Below are positions 46,801 through 57,429 of a stretch of DNA of 64,000 nucleotides, piece by piece. The stretch is from the NCBI GenBank assembly GCA_028751875.1, contig CM054156.1, positions 52,127,665 to 52,191,664 of the forward strand, read 5' to 3'. How positions within the stretch are numbered: position 1 is the first letter of the stretch; every line of letters begins with the position of its first letter. The stretch is from Rapana venosa. Taxonomy: Eukaryota > Mollusca > Gastropoda > Neogastropoda > Muricidae. Position numbers and translations under genes: made by a program. A model generated the notes under the pieces. It worked only from the letters and a program-made list of their open reading frames with translations. It was not told where the DNA came from and searched no databases.

Positions 46801-47254
46801 AATCACGAAGCCAGACTGTGTGAGACAGTCGCCCAAGCTGGTGATGACCACAACGACGAGGCAACGAATGTGTTTTGTGAATCTCCTACTCTGAAGGCTT
46901 TGACACAGACACACTACAGGTACAAAGGTGCTTCCTTCAATGAAACTTGTGTTTTACAACTCATTCTACCAGCATCCCCCACCCCCGACCTTTCCACAGG
47001 GCTTTTCCTTTTTTTACTCTACTTTTTAGTGTTGGAATCATTTTGCATGCTGTAAATACGCCCTAGGTAAAGGTGAATTGAGCTTGCATGTAAGTCTTAT
47101 TGTATTCACGTTTGGATGTTTTTATGTAAAACAAAATAAATCTGTGTTATTATCATCTTCATTTAACGTTTTGGTTTGCCTGATTGATTGCTGTTTATTT
47201 AGATAAGGTCAAAACTGGTATTTTGTTTTGTGTTTGCTGCCTCGTCCTCTGTGA

Positions 47255-47620
47255 CATTCTTGTCCTGCTGTTCCCACGCTTCTCATTTCAATCTCACCAC
47301 CATGGTCAAACTAAGATTCGTAATGTCGCATCCTCACGGTCAGAAGTCCACAGGCATCCCATCAATATCAGGCATTCATGGGGCCACCGGCCAGATGTGC
47401 CCAGCACTGCTCTGGGTCACTTTTTAGTGTTCAGTGGTGCCTGCTCAGAGCTAACACACGCAGGACGCCACCTACTAAGCCCCTACTAATGACAGTCGCG
47501 AAGCCAGACAGGGTGAGTCACCCAGCCAAGTTGAAAACCACCACAGTGTTAACCATTCACCGCAAACCTCCAACCCCAAAGGCTTTGACGCACACTCACC
47601 ACAGGCACACAAGTGTATGG
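47255..47620 (+). repeat. Dispersed repeat Rx, long form
   Basis: TTGTCCTGCTGTTCCCACGC, CAGAAGTCCACAGGCATCCC, GGGGCCACCGGCCAG, CAGCACTGCTCTGGGTCAC, GTTCAGTGGTGCCTGCTCAG and AGCTAACACACGCAGGACGC. Also at 59475-59840 and, inverted, 49620-49860. Frames differ between copies, so I see no protein. Confidence 0.65.
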
Positions 47621-48555
47621 GGAAACATAAACTGATGGCATCATGAGACCACATCAACTAGGGCCACCAAGCCAGGGGCTATTCTTCTTTTTATTGCCTA
47701 ATAATTAATGATAATGGTGATGACGTCATGATTCTACTATGGAAGTGCATGTGCTTTGAGACTACTTAACAGGGTTACAACTCTACGCTTACTGTCATGG
47801 TATATCCTGGTGTCAAATGAGCTTGATAGATACAGACACCTGCAGTGTTGATCAGGTAGTTTGAACAACACTCTCAAATCCACATCCGAAAAGTGGATGA
47901 AGTTCACATGCGTGGTCCCAGGCTTCCGATAACACCACACTCACTCTGGGCAGGAGTCAGCTGGAATCCTGAAAATCCCTATGAATCTTATGGGGTTCGA
48001 ACCTATCACCTTCTAGTCCGTAAACCAAGGTGCGAACAATTGCGCTTTGGCTGCTTATTGATATTTAAAATATGTGTGTATAATCGTATTGTTTTAATCC
48101 GTTGCGACTATAAGGCCACAAAAAGCTCAAAATGTGTTTTTTCCCTTCTTCTGTTTCACAACTGAATTTCGTTCTTCTGCGTCATCAGTGCAGTTTGCTG
48201 CAGACAGACGCGGAGATTCTTATTTCCTGATGATAATGGACCAGCATGTGCAACTGACGACGATTTTGATAAAGTATGTTGGGAAAATCCACATCGCTAC
48301 TTATTGCATTTATTCAGTCTGTGGGAAAGATAACAAATCTCTTCCACGCTGAAGTCAGATGTGATGGGCCTGCAAGGCATTTTTGCTCATGCGACGAACA
48401 ACAACAGTTGTTGTCTGAGAGTTCTAAAAAGACGACTTTAGTCTGTGGGAAAGAACCACGTTTCCACTTCTTGTCTTTATTCCATCTGTGAGAGATAACC
48501 ATGTGTGCTGTTTCAAAAGGTAGGACAAGCTTTAATATGTACACAAAGTGTTATG
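47621..48555. other. Flank, no gene seen
   Basis: Matches 59850-60245 until about 48060; after that unique AT-rich sequence. Confidence 0.5.
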
Positions 48556-48559
48556 CTTG

Positions 48560-48730
48560 CATTTGCACACAAGACTTTGGTCTATGGTATCGCTTGAAGG
48601 ACTTTCAGGGGAGTTGTGTCAGCACTAGTGTTAACTGCAGGGGGAAAGTCCTCTTGTAGGGAGGATATTTGTCAGTTGCTTGAATCCAGGCTCAAACCTG
48701 GGCCATGATTAACACAATGCAACCACAGGA
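48560..48730 (-). mobile_element. SINE family 1, 5' part
   Basis: Minus strand: GGCCCAGGTTTGAGCCTGG (box B-like), GCAGTTAACACTAGTGCTG, CTGAAAGTCCTTCAAGCGAT and ACCATAGACCAAAGTC. 3' truncated. Confidence 0.6.
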
Positions 48731-48769
48731 CATCACGTGAACGCAGGAGACACTGAGGGAGAGAGATAT

Positions 48770-48840
48770 AATATATGATATATATGAATATAAGTATGAT
48801 ATGATTATAGATAATATAATATTAAATATATATATAGAGA
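48770..48840. repeat. TA-rich tract
   Basis: Irregular ATAT/GATATA repeat. Confidence 0.85.
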
Positions 48841-49089
48841 TTGAAGATGATGAAATTGTCTTATGACAATTGCTTTATGACACATACACTTATACAAGTG
48901 TGGAAAGAAAACAAGACGCTACAATCGTCCCCACCTGCAATTGATGATCTGGTTAAAAAAGTACGCTGCCTGGTCTGAGGACAAGTCCTGGTTCTGAAGT
49001 GTCTCAGATTCGTTACCCCTTGACCGAACCAGTTCTGCATGACATTGGACCAAGTGTTGGGTTGGGCCTAGTCGATTGTCGATGAGAGA

Positions 49090-49315
49090 ATTGTGGGCCC
49101 GTTTACACGTAGACTTAGCGCACGTACAAGACGACAAAGACGTTGTCCGACAAAATTCGTAGTAAATCACTGTATAGGAAATCAGCAGGCAGCTGAAACA
49201 CAGGAGGCCAGAGCAGTGCGACGCCCTCCCGCTGCTGTCCCCAGGCAGCGAATGAGGCCCGTCACGGAGAAATCCGCCGTGTAAGTGGTATAAATAACAT
49301 CTGAGCGCTTTGATT
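49090..49315 (+). mobile_element. SINE family 2, 5'-truncated and diverged
   Basis: CTTAGCGCACGTACAAGACG, CGTTGTCCGACAAAATTCGT, CTGTATAGGAAATCAGCAGG, GCAGTGCGACGCCCTCCCGC, CCGTGTAAGTGGTATAAATA, then GAGCGCTTTGATTGTTG, which resembles the start of the L2 tail. Between duplication units A and B. Confidence 0.75.
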
Positions 49316-49619
49316 GTTGTTGACGAGTTGGCGTAGAAAGACAAATAATATTAGATAGAGCAGCAAAAATAGTGGATACAGCACATCACAACCAAACAAA
49401 GCATGACAAACAAACATCCATTCCTCTATTGGTGCATAATTGATCTGGTTCATAATATATCAATTTGGTTTCCATACATTGTGCTTAGTGAGCTTTTGTC
49501 TAAAACTTTTGTTAAGTTATCTGGAATGGTACTCGAATATTTTGATCACATCTTATTTTATATATATATGTGCCTGCTGTGTGCTGGCTTAAAACTGTCG
49601 TTGGAAGGGACTTGGAAGT

Positions 49620-49860
49620 TGATCTTCTGCGTATGTTAGCTCGGAGCAGGCACCGCTGAACACCACCAGAGTGACCCAGCAGCAGTGCAGCCCCCTCCCC
49701 CTGGTTGGTGGCCCCATGGCAGCCTGATATTGATGGTTTCCCTGCAGACTTCCGGCCCTGAGGATGGGACATAAAGAATCGGGGTATGGCTGTGGTGAGG
49801 AGATTGAACGAAGTGGCGAGGGAACAGCGGGACAAGAACATTGCAGACTATGAGGCAGCA
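49620..49860 (-). repeat. Dispersed repeat Rx, long form, inverted
   Basis: Minus strand: AATGTTCTTGTCCCGCTGTT, GGCCGGAAGTCTGCAGGGAA, GGGGCCACCAACCAGGGG, CACTGCTGCTGGGTCACTCT and GGTGTTCAGCGGTGCCTGCT. A clean copy between units A and B. Confidence 0.65.
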
Positions 49861-49869
49861 AAAACTAAA

Positions 49870-49940
49870 GTGCATACACACGGGGACTGAATGTAAAAAA
49901 GCACATGAGTGCTTATTCCATCATCCTCGATATAAAAAAA
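49870..49940 (+). mobile_element. SINE family 1, 3' fragment
   Basis: CATACACACGGGGACTGAAT, GCACATGAGTGCTTATTCCA, CATCCTCGATATAAAAAAAA. Confidence 0.8.
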
Positions 49941-50639
49941 AGTTTTAAAAAAGTCATAGACACAAAAGTAGGAGGTAACTGCAAAGCTGTGCATCTAGGT
50001 TGAATTCGCCAGCAAGTGAACACTACTCAACCTGTTTATTGACCATTCATTTCTTCTCTTAAAACAGTCAACAACATCAGCACATCCTGCTCAGTCTGTG
50101 TGGAGTGATTTAGTAGGAGAAGTTGATGTTCTATTTCCGTATGTATTCCCTGTTTAATTATCTATCTGTTTTTGAACAAAGAGGGCTGTTTTGATCAGCA
50201 TTTGTTTGAAAGACACAATAGAGAACATGTCATCATATCTGTTATTAAACTCACAACAATACTAGACCCACCCACTCACTATAATATTCGCTAAGGCAAT
50301 AACAACTGTAAAGGCTACCTTTAATGGACTGTATTTTGGCACAGTATTTAATGCAAATAAGACTCGACTTTTACAGATTCTATTGTCAAGTAGGGAGGGA
50401 AGGGGTAGTTGTGAGGTTGGTATGGAATTATCCAAACTTTGGATTCATTTGTAGTTTATTCCATGAAGTTGAAATTGGAAATTGCATAATTATAAGAAAC
50501 TGTCTAACTGGTGTTAGAGAGGTCAGAGGTTGATTTATGTGGTATCCTAAACACGTTTTAAGTGGATGGTATTCGCACGTTTAAGTGGGAATTATCAACA
50601 CATTTTAAATATATTTTTGAATATATTCTATCATTTACC

Positions 50640-51005
50640 TTTGGAAATAAGGGAACAAACACTCTTGTACATATTTTTACATCTAGTCCCTATATGCATG
50701 CTCTTTTATAAAGTGCGTTACTTTTTTCCTACTGGCACAAGTTACCTACTTTTCCAAAAGGCAGGACAGTTTCTTTAGCGTGTGCACAAGATGTTCTGCA
50801 TGCATTCGCATATGGGACCTTGGTGTATAGTCTTATCTGAAGGACCTATGATGGAGAGGAGTCGACACTGATGTTAACTCCAGTGGTAGAGTCGCCTTGA
50901 ACTGGTGTCTGGGTGGGGCTTGACCCTGGGCTTGAACCAAGACTGTCAGGCTACAAGTGGTCTGCTCTGTCCACCAGGCTATCCTGCCACGTTTCAAGTG
51001 GGAAT
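50640..51005 (-). mobile_element. SINE family 1, full length with tRNA head
   Basis: Reading the minus strand from about 51005: CCCACTTGAAACGTGGCAGG, box A TAGCCTGGTGG (50981-50971), box B GGTTCAAGCCC (50938-50928), 32 bp between them as in tRNA-type promoters. Then CACTGGAGTTAACATCAGTG, ATAAGACTATACACCAAGGT, AGAACATCTTGTGCACACGC, GCATGCATATAGGGACTAGA and a degraded 3' end. This copy defines the family as tRNA-derived. Confidence 0.85.
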
Positions 51006-51199
51006 AACTAAGGCATGCTGGGCATAACAGGGATGAAGAAGGTGCTGCTATACGAATCTCTCGATACTCTATACATTTTTCTCCACATTAGTGTAGACTT
51101 CACATATGAATATGATGAGACATGTTTGCTTTTTGTTCTGTTTTTATCAGTATTGTGCGTGAACCTTCTGAAACTACTATTCGTTTGGCTTCATGGTAA

Positions 51200-51274
51200 G
51201 TAATAATGATAATAATAACAATAATACTAATACTAATAATAATAATAATAATGATGAGGATGATGAGGATGATG

Positions 51275-51359
<85 letters not shown>
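51200..51359. repeat. Compound triplet repeat (AAT, GAT, ACT)
   Basis: AAT/AAC, then GATGAG/GAT, then ACT triplets. On the minus strand this is the tail of the L2 copy that follows. Confidence 0.95.
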
Positions 51360-51554
51360 ATGGAACTTATATAACGCTATATCTTGCAAAGACAAATCAA
51401 AGCACATGCGTTCAACCTAATCTTACACAGTCATGCAATCAATGATAAATAATCAATAGTTGAAACAAACAGATATTACAAACAGGGTGCGCTGCAGACA
51501 AAATCGATTAAATAAAATTTCAATAGTCAAATGTTTTTTTAAAGCACACACACA

Positions 51555-51599
<45 letters not shown>

Positions 51600-51915
51600 G
51601 CACGCACGCACGCACGCACAACACACACACACACACACACGCACGCACGCACACACACACACACACACACACAGTCACACAGGTCGTATACTTTAGCAGG
51701 GTGATAGGACATGGGTTAGTGAAGGTGGGATAGTTCTGATATGAAACAGGAGGGGGGAAATCTTAGGCTTGAAATAAGTATGTCTTGAGGCTGAATTTAA
51801 AAGTGTCATAACTAGGTTTCTAGCGAAGAGAGAGAGGGAGCTCATTCCAGGTCGATGGACCCGAAATAGAGAAAGAGCGGCGGCCAACGGTGGATTGGTT
51901 GAATCTAGGTTTACA
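51360..51915 (-). mobile_element. L2-type 3' fragment with (CA)n
   Basis: Minus strand from 51915: TTCAACCAATCCACCGTTGG, CGCCGCTCTTTCTCTATTTC, GGGTCCATCGACCTGGAATG, CTCCCTCTCTCTTCGCTAGA, the ORF end near 51770, the GT tract (51677-51546), then GTGTAAGATTAGGTTGAACG, TGCTTTGATTTGTCTTTGCA and GATATAGCGTTATATAAGTT to the triplet tail. Confidence 0.8.
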
Positions 51916-51935
51916 TCTGATGAATTTATTGAAAA

Positions 51936-52475
51936 TAGTCTCTGTCTGTCTTACTGACTGTCTGTCTGTGTGTCTGTCTGTCTGTCTGTTTCTCTCTCTG
52001 TCTCTCTGTCTGTCTGTCTGTCTGTCTGTCTGTTTCTCTGTCTCTCTTTCTCTTTTCTCTGTTTTGTGTCACTGTCTCTGTCTGCTTGTCTCTGTCTCCG
52101 TCCGTCTATATCTCTGTCGTCTGTTTATCTGTCTTCCTGTCTGTCTGTCTGTCTCTGTCGCTGTCTCTATCTCTCTCTGATTGTCTCTGCCTGTCTCTGT
52201 TTCTGTATCTCTCTCTCTGATTTTGTATCTGTCTGTCTCTGTCTGTCTGTCTCTGTCTCTGTTTTTGTCTCTGCCTGTCTCTGTCTGCCTGTCTGTCTGT
52301 TTGTCTGTCTCTCTGAGTTTGTCTGTCTGTATGTATGTTTCTATGTCTATCTGTCTGTTTCTGTCTTTCTGTCTCTGCTTGTCTGTCTCTATGTCTGTCT
52401 GCCTCTATGTCTGTCTGTCTGTGTTTGTGTGTCTCTCTCTGTCTCTCTTTCTCTCTGTCTCTGTCTCTCTCTCAT
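51936..52475. repeat. (TCTG)n/(TCTC)n compound tract
   Basis: About 540 bp of TCTG, TCTC and TTTG tetranucleotide variants, open in several frames as Ser/Leu/Val/Cys-rich artefacts. Confidence 0.97.
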
Positions 52476-53000
52476 GACTCCGGTTCGAATTTCGTTTGTA
52501 TACCCAGTATCGTGTTTAGGTAAGGCCAACAGTCCACCTTGTGAAGATCAGTCTGTGATCGGTCTCCCTGGGGAGAGGCGGGGGGCAGATGTCTATTGTG
52601 CCATCCTCTAGACGGATAGACCCATTACCCACGTCATACTGCTAGCACACTCACACACACACACACACACGTACGTCTCTGTTAGTCACCTGTTTTTTAT
52701 CGTTCACTTGTCAGAAGGTTTCATAGACATGGGAACTTTGTTCATCTATCATTTGAGTACGGGCTTTATTGTTACTCAAAAGTTGCCTTTCCCAACTTTC
52801 AGTGTAGGTCTTAAGTTAAAACTATGGGCTTCCACACCCAGACCCCATGCAATACTGCCTCCATGTTTTCCGTGTTTAATTTCTCGGAGTGTTGGGGGGG
52901 AGGAGGGGGGGTTAAAATCACCATTTATAAAGAATCGTAAAATGAAGTCGAACACACACACAATGAGGGAGAGAAAGAGAAAGATAGAGAGGGGGAAGCA
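52476..53000. other. No gene; possible SINE remnant
   Basis: Starts ACTCCGGTTCGAATTTCG (box B-like) and CAGTCCACCTTGTGAAGATC; a CA repeat near 52650 and a G-rich GTTGGGGGGGAGGAGG near 52893. Not enough for a family call. Confidence 0.45.
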
Positions 53001-53003
53001 CAC

Positions 53004-53004
<1 letters not shown>

Positions 53005-53056
<52 letters not shown>

Positions 53057-53205
53057 TGCACTCATGCACACATGCACGAACACACATGCACGCACGCAAG
53101 CACGCCCGCACGAACACACGCACGCACGCATACCTACATACACCAGCGCGCGCGCGCACAAACACACATGCACGCATGTACACACACACGCACACTGTGA
53201 TTTGT
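53005..53205. repeat. (CA)n/(CACG)n tract
   Basis: Pure CA then CACG/CATG variants with a GCGCGCGC core near 53147. Upstream of TRIM gene 3. Confidence 0.95.
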
Positions 53206-53404
53206 GTTTTACTGATTCGCTCACTTTACTCACCTTTGTAATGAAAATAACTCCTGCAATAATGTGTCATGTTTTTATGTGTGTTTTTCTCACTGTCCAG
53301 TTCGATTATTTTGAAATCAGCATTGGCCCTCATTGTATGCTGAAAAGAGTGACATCCTGTGTTGGCTTTAACGCGAAGGAATCACAACTATCACGTGACG
53401 TTGG

Positions 53405-53520
53405 TGAAGATGACTTCATATAATCCGTGACTAGCTTTGAACACGTCATGTGGAAGCACCCTGTATGATACCACACAGCAAAAGACAGTAGTGGTCAGCC
53501 CTGGAGAAATCTTCAACATC
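53405..53520 (+). promoter_or_regulatory. Conserved segment upstream of TRIM gene 3
   Basis: GAAGATGACTTCATATAATC through CAGCCCTGGAGAAATCTTCA. Counterpart of 38036-38150 and of 18337-18216 (minus). The acceptor of the main exon is at 53688-53689. Confidence 0.45.
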
Positions 53521-53734
53521 TCTCACTTTATCATTGTATGTGTTGATGTGACTTTTATAGCAACAATCACACTGGTGTCTTTAATGTTGAACTGAAGACC
53601 TCTTGATTGTTCATGTCTTAGATAAAGTAGTACACTTCGTTTTTTACTGTTTCTCGTCCTGTTCATGTTGTCTTCCTGTTGCCACCCAGCTCAAAACCGC
53701 TTAGCAGAAGGAAGACACAAATCCCAAGTCCAAC

Positions 53735-55267
53735 ATGACAGCAGAAAACAGTAATTACGTACTCTCGACTTCAAACAAACGACAAGCACTGACCTGTACT
53801 TCGTGTTTGCAAATCTTCAGAGATCCCAGAATCTTACCCTGCTCCCACACTTTCTGCAAGAAATGTTTGGACGACCTTATTCAACACCACCCAGACGAAA
53901 GTTTCCCATGTCCCACTTGCGGTAAACGCATTAAGATTTCTGCAGAAGGATCATCAGACTTTCGGTCTGACTTTTCCATTGATGAGGAGGAACTGGACAG
54001 AGCCAGGAATGCCACTACATGTTCTGTCCATCTTCACAAACAGCTGGACATGTTTTGCTTGGAGTGTGACCTTTGTGTGTGTGTGGATTGTAAGTTAACT
54101 TCCCATCTGCATCACAGAACACAGACCCTTCAAGATGAAAGTAGGGATGCTGACCTGCAGTTATTAGGAGAGAAAGCAAGGCTAAGTCAGGCAGAAGACA
54201 AAATCCAGAAAATGGTAGAGAAACATCAAACTATCATGGATCGATTCGAGCACAGACGAGTCGCCATTGAGCTTACTATGCAACGGCATCATGCTGCACT
54301 GGTGACTGAAGCAGATAAATACCTGAAAAAAACTTTGAACTTTCTGCAGGACACCTGCACTGCAGCTGAAACCTGGCTGCTTAAAGACCTACATACCTTC
54401 TCGGAAACTGTTCCCAAACTGGATAAACTTGAACAGAAGATAGACAGAGTGCTTCAAGATGGAGACAGCTGTACAATCGTCAACACTGCCACAGATGTCA
54501 GAAGAGAATGTAAAAGCATAGAGAACCGGAAGAAGACAGAGTTCTTGCCACTGCAGAGTGTCTCTTGGTTATTTCATGAGGCAGAAACCACAGAAGATGA
54601 AGCCATGTTTCTGAGCATGAGGAATTTCATTCGCCAAAGACAGCAGATGCGAACTGTTTACACACATACTGAGGTGAGAGTCACTGAGGAGGTTTGCTGT
54701 GGGGAAGATGATGACTCTGTAGTCTTCTTTGTGTGCCCAGGAGATAAATATATACTTGTTTCATTTGAATCCTCATGCAAAGAGAAACCACTGTTTAATA
54801 AGCTCCTGACATACCGAGGTATGTGGAATCAAAAGACACTGATTGGCAGATGTGGCAGTTTCAGAGACAGGGGAGCTGATGACCATCTCTGTATTCATTT
54901 TTCAAAGACAGGAAGTGTAAACACGTTCGTAAAACGTGGCGACCCTGAAAGACACTATAAGTTAAAAACCAGCCCTAGCTCACCTGTAGGATGTGTCAGT
55001 TTTGACACAGTTGTTTGTGATAAACCCCTAAAAACAGAAGCCACCTACCTGTTCAGCATTGACTGCGGCCCTCACCGCGCTGTGGACACGAACTCTGCAG
55101 CAGACCTCTTTGCCGTGGTGGAGGAGCCAAGAACACCAGGCCAGGCCAGCAGCCGGACGGTCAGACTGTTCAGACGTGATCAGAGCGCTGCCATTGCTAC
55201 ATACCAGTCTCCTCTGACACCTTGCCAGCCTGCAGACGTCTGCTTCTTCAGGATGGCAGGACAGGAG
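53735..55267 (+). CDS. TRIM56-like RING/B-box protein gene 3, main exon (intact)
   Basis: Best-preserved member of the cluster, predicted RING-type E3 ubiquitin ligase. The exon starts at 53690 after a TTGCCACCCAG acceptor; 45-nt 5' UTR, ATG at 53735, 511 codons to the GTGAGA donor at 55268. RING C3HC4 at Cys21, 24, 36, His38, Cys41, 44, 59, 62 (LPCSHTFCKKC core). B-box2 at Cys96, His99, Cys108, 111, 116, 119, His124 and 127. An acidic linker (DEEELDRARN) lies between them. Coiled coil at about residues 130-255 (AEDKIQKMVEKHQTIMD). Then IRQRQQMRTVYTHTEVRV, CCGEDDDSVVFFVCPGDKY and the conserved FSIDCGPHRAVDTNSAADLF segment. With the terminal exon at 56569-56979 the product is about 647 residues. 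Substrate unknown; cytosolic ubiquitin ligase is inferred from domains. The gene is a tandem duplicate of gene 2. Confidence 0.92.
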
Positions 55268-55440
55268 GTGAGACACACACACACACACACACACTGACTC
55301 ACTCACTCACGCACGTATGCACACACACTCTCCCACACACACGTGCGCACGTACACACACACAATATACACACTCACACACACAAACTCGCACACACACA
55401 TACAAACACACACAAACACACGCACGTGTGTGCGCATGTA
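55268..55440. repeat. Splice donor followed by (CA)n, TRIM gene 3
   Basis: GTGAGA at 55268 runs directly into CA repeats with CACG and CTCA variants. Part of the 1301-bp intron (55268-56568). Confidence 0.92.
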
Positions 55441-55554
55441 CGTACTGGTTGTATGCATGTTAGTCCACTTCACTGCTTGGTCACTTGGATAATATTCAGC
55501 AGCAGACTCTTTGTCTTGTGCAATCAACTTATGCAACTACTTTCACTTATGTAG

Positions 55555-55616
55555 TGGTAGTAGCAGTAACAGCAGCAGCAGCAGTAGTAGTAGTAGTAGT
55601 AGTAAGTAGTAGTAGT

Positions 55617-55681
<65 letters not shown>

Positions 55682-55685
55682 ATAG
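55555..55685. repeat. (AGT)n/(AGC)n microsatellite
   Basis: Triplet tract within the TRIM gene 3 intron. Confidence 0.96.
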
Positions 55686-56271
55686 TAATAGTAGTAGTCG
55701 AAGGAGGAGGAGGATGAGGATGAGGAGTTGTTGTTGTGCGTTCCCCAACTCAAAACCCTGTCAGTCACCCAGAACGTGCACTCTGCCTCACTCATCACAC
55801 CCGGGAATCACAGCGTGATTCGAAATAAACACCGGATGTGAGTTTTGCGTGTAGGGCTGTTTTCAAAAGCCTTGCCATACAGGCAGCCATACTCTGACTT
55901 CAGTAGATGTTTTCTTTCACTGCAGCGTGCAGTTTGTTATTCTAGAAGCTTGTCGTGACTAAAGAGTACATGATTATCAGCATCATATTTTTAGAGCATA
56001 ACCACATTAATTGATATAGGCCGTGTAACTTGACATAAAAAAGAAACTGACAAAGCTATTGGTTTTGGCCTTGGCTAGTAGCTACTCTGACTTCCTTTGC
56101 AGGACAGTGCTCATGTTTCGCTTTTTTCATTTCTTCGAAATCACTTTAGTAATGTTTAGTAGGTATTGTTGGTATTATTCAATAGCTTATGTCACCTGTT
56201 TGGTGTCACTCTAATGTTGTGTAGCAAATGGTATGCCAAGTCACTACTTTTTGAATGCCTACATCAAAATT

Positions 56272-56530
56272 GGGGACGGGATAACTCAGTGGTCTGAGTA
56301 CTCACTTTCCCCCAGCCAAAGATAAGCAGCGTCGAGTGTGGTTACCACTTGGATGGGTGGTCGTTTGCGCGCCTTGGCTTAAGTACAGTCCCTCAGTTCA
56401 CCCAGGTGCAAACGAATACCTGCCACCTGTCAGGGAAGGGAAAGCAGCGAGGGAAGGGAGATTGACGCCGCCCTCAATATGCTGGCCCTAGAGAAGGGTG
56501 CGAAGCCCAGTCCCTCTGTCCTAAATGCAG
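56272..56530 (+). mobile_element. Composite tRNA/5S-like SINE, second copy
   Basis: Box A-like TAACTCAGTGG at 56282-56292; 5S-like ATAAGCAGCGTCGAG then GGTTACC and ACTTGGATGGGTGGTCG at 56322-56363; body AATACCTGCCACCTGTCAGG, GAAAGCAGCGAGGGAAGGGA and TCAATATGCTGGCCCTAGAG. It ends about 40 bp before the terminal-exon acceptor of TRIM gene 3, and is absent at the same place in gene 2. Confidence 0.75.
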
Positions 56531-56568
56531 AACTGGTAACATACGATTTCATTCCATCCTCGTTACAG

Positions 56569-56979
56569 GTGTTGCTGATAGCAGACGAACTGAACAACAC
56601 CATTCACGTGGTAGAGGTCAAGGACGGCTGTATGACCTTTTCCCACTTCCTGCCCTCTGCCTGTCCACTGCTTGTGCAGCCAACAGCTCTGAACATTGAC
56701 CCCAAGGGACGGCTGTGGGTGGGCTGTAAGGGAGGCAGACTCCTCACTGTGCAACTGACCATTCCTAGGAATGATATTGATGGTGATGGTGATGATGGTG
56801 ATGATGGTGATGGTGGTGCTGGTGACGGTGATGGTGCTGATGATGTTGCTGGTGATGATTGTAGTGACAGTTGTAGTTGTGGTGGTGGGGCTGATGATTG
56901 TGGTGGTGGTGTGGTAATGGTGCCTCGAATGATGTCTCTGGCACAAATTCTAGTACCCAGTAGTAAAGTTGAGGAATAG
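56569..56979 (+). CDS. TRIM gene 3 terminal exon: propeller segment plus Asp/Gly-rich tail
   Basis: Starts GTG at 56569 after CCTCGTTACAG, in phase 0 with the donor at 55268. Encodes VLLIADELNNTIHVVEVKDG, CPLLVQPTALNIDPKGRLWV and GCKGGRLLTVQLTIPRND, an NHL-like propeller stretch with the typical LLIAD and GRLWVG strands. From about 56770 the codons become GAT/GGT repeats giving an Asp/Gly-rich tail (DGDGDDGDDGDGG), then SCSCGGGADDCGGG and a normal-looking end to the TAG at 56977-56979. No frame break. Gene 1 has the same design with a longer tail. The open frame also extends upstream without a stop into the SINE (ATG at 56479). Confidence 0.85.
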   Translation: MLLIADELNNTIHVVEVKDGCMTFSHFLPSACPLLVQPTALNIDPKGRLWVGCKGGRLLTVQLTIPRNDIDGDGDDGDDGDGGAGDGDGADDVAGDDCSDSCSCGGGADDCGGGVVMVPRMMSLAQILVPSSKVEE

Positions 56980-56999
56980 CTGAAATGAACAAGTCGACA

Positions 57000-57299
57000 C
57001 CAGTTGTCACCTGTGTCTTAAAGAATGAGAACAAATACTGAAATCTTTCCACCCAAACACCTACCTTGCTATCTATGTATTGTTTCCTCCTCGGAAAAAT
57101 AGAGAAAAAAAGAAACAAACAAAAACAAATCTCTCTCCCTAGTAAGCCACGAAATAGGCCTAACTCAATATAAGGGATGGGGTTGTCTTGGCAAGCAGCT
57201 ATCCTATAATTTTTATGGAGATAGTTTCAGTGATAGTGAGAGTGACGTGTGGTGTTGCATTTGTCCTTGTGCCACGTAACAGCATCCCAACACTTTTTG
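57000..57299. other. 3' flank of TRIM gene 3
   Basis: No AATAAA-type signal that I would rely on. Aligns with 44800-45000. Confidence 0.45.
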
Positions 57300-57425
57300 A
57301 TGGGGGAGAGGGTAAAGATTAACAAAGTGGTTAAAGCAATGGACTTGCAATCTGATCCTTCGGATGAGACTATAAACCCGAGGCCCCGTGTGCGAACACA
57401 CGCAGAACATATTGCTTTCATCCAT
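57300..57425 (+). mobile_element. SINE fragment: tRNA-like head joined to the shared central domain
   Basis: GTGGTTAAAGCAATGGACTT and GCAATCTGATCCTTCGGATG, then AGACTATAAACCCGAGGCCC and CGTGTGCGAACACACGCAGA. The head resembles 14545-14628 (minus) and not the family 1 head. 3' truncated. Confidence 0.65.
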
Positions 57426-57429
57426 TCAC

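Noticed and set aside
46735..47055. 106-codon open frame as a gene
   Set aside because: The paralogous stretch at 58890-59240 has several stops and shifts, and the frame overlaps dispersed repeat Rx.
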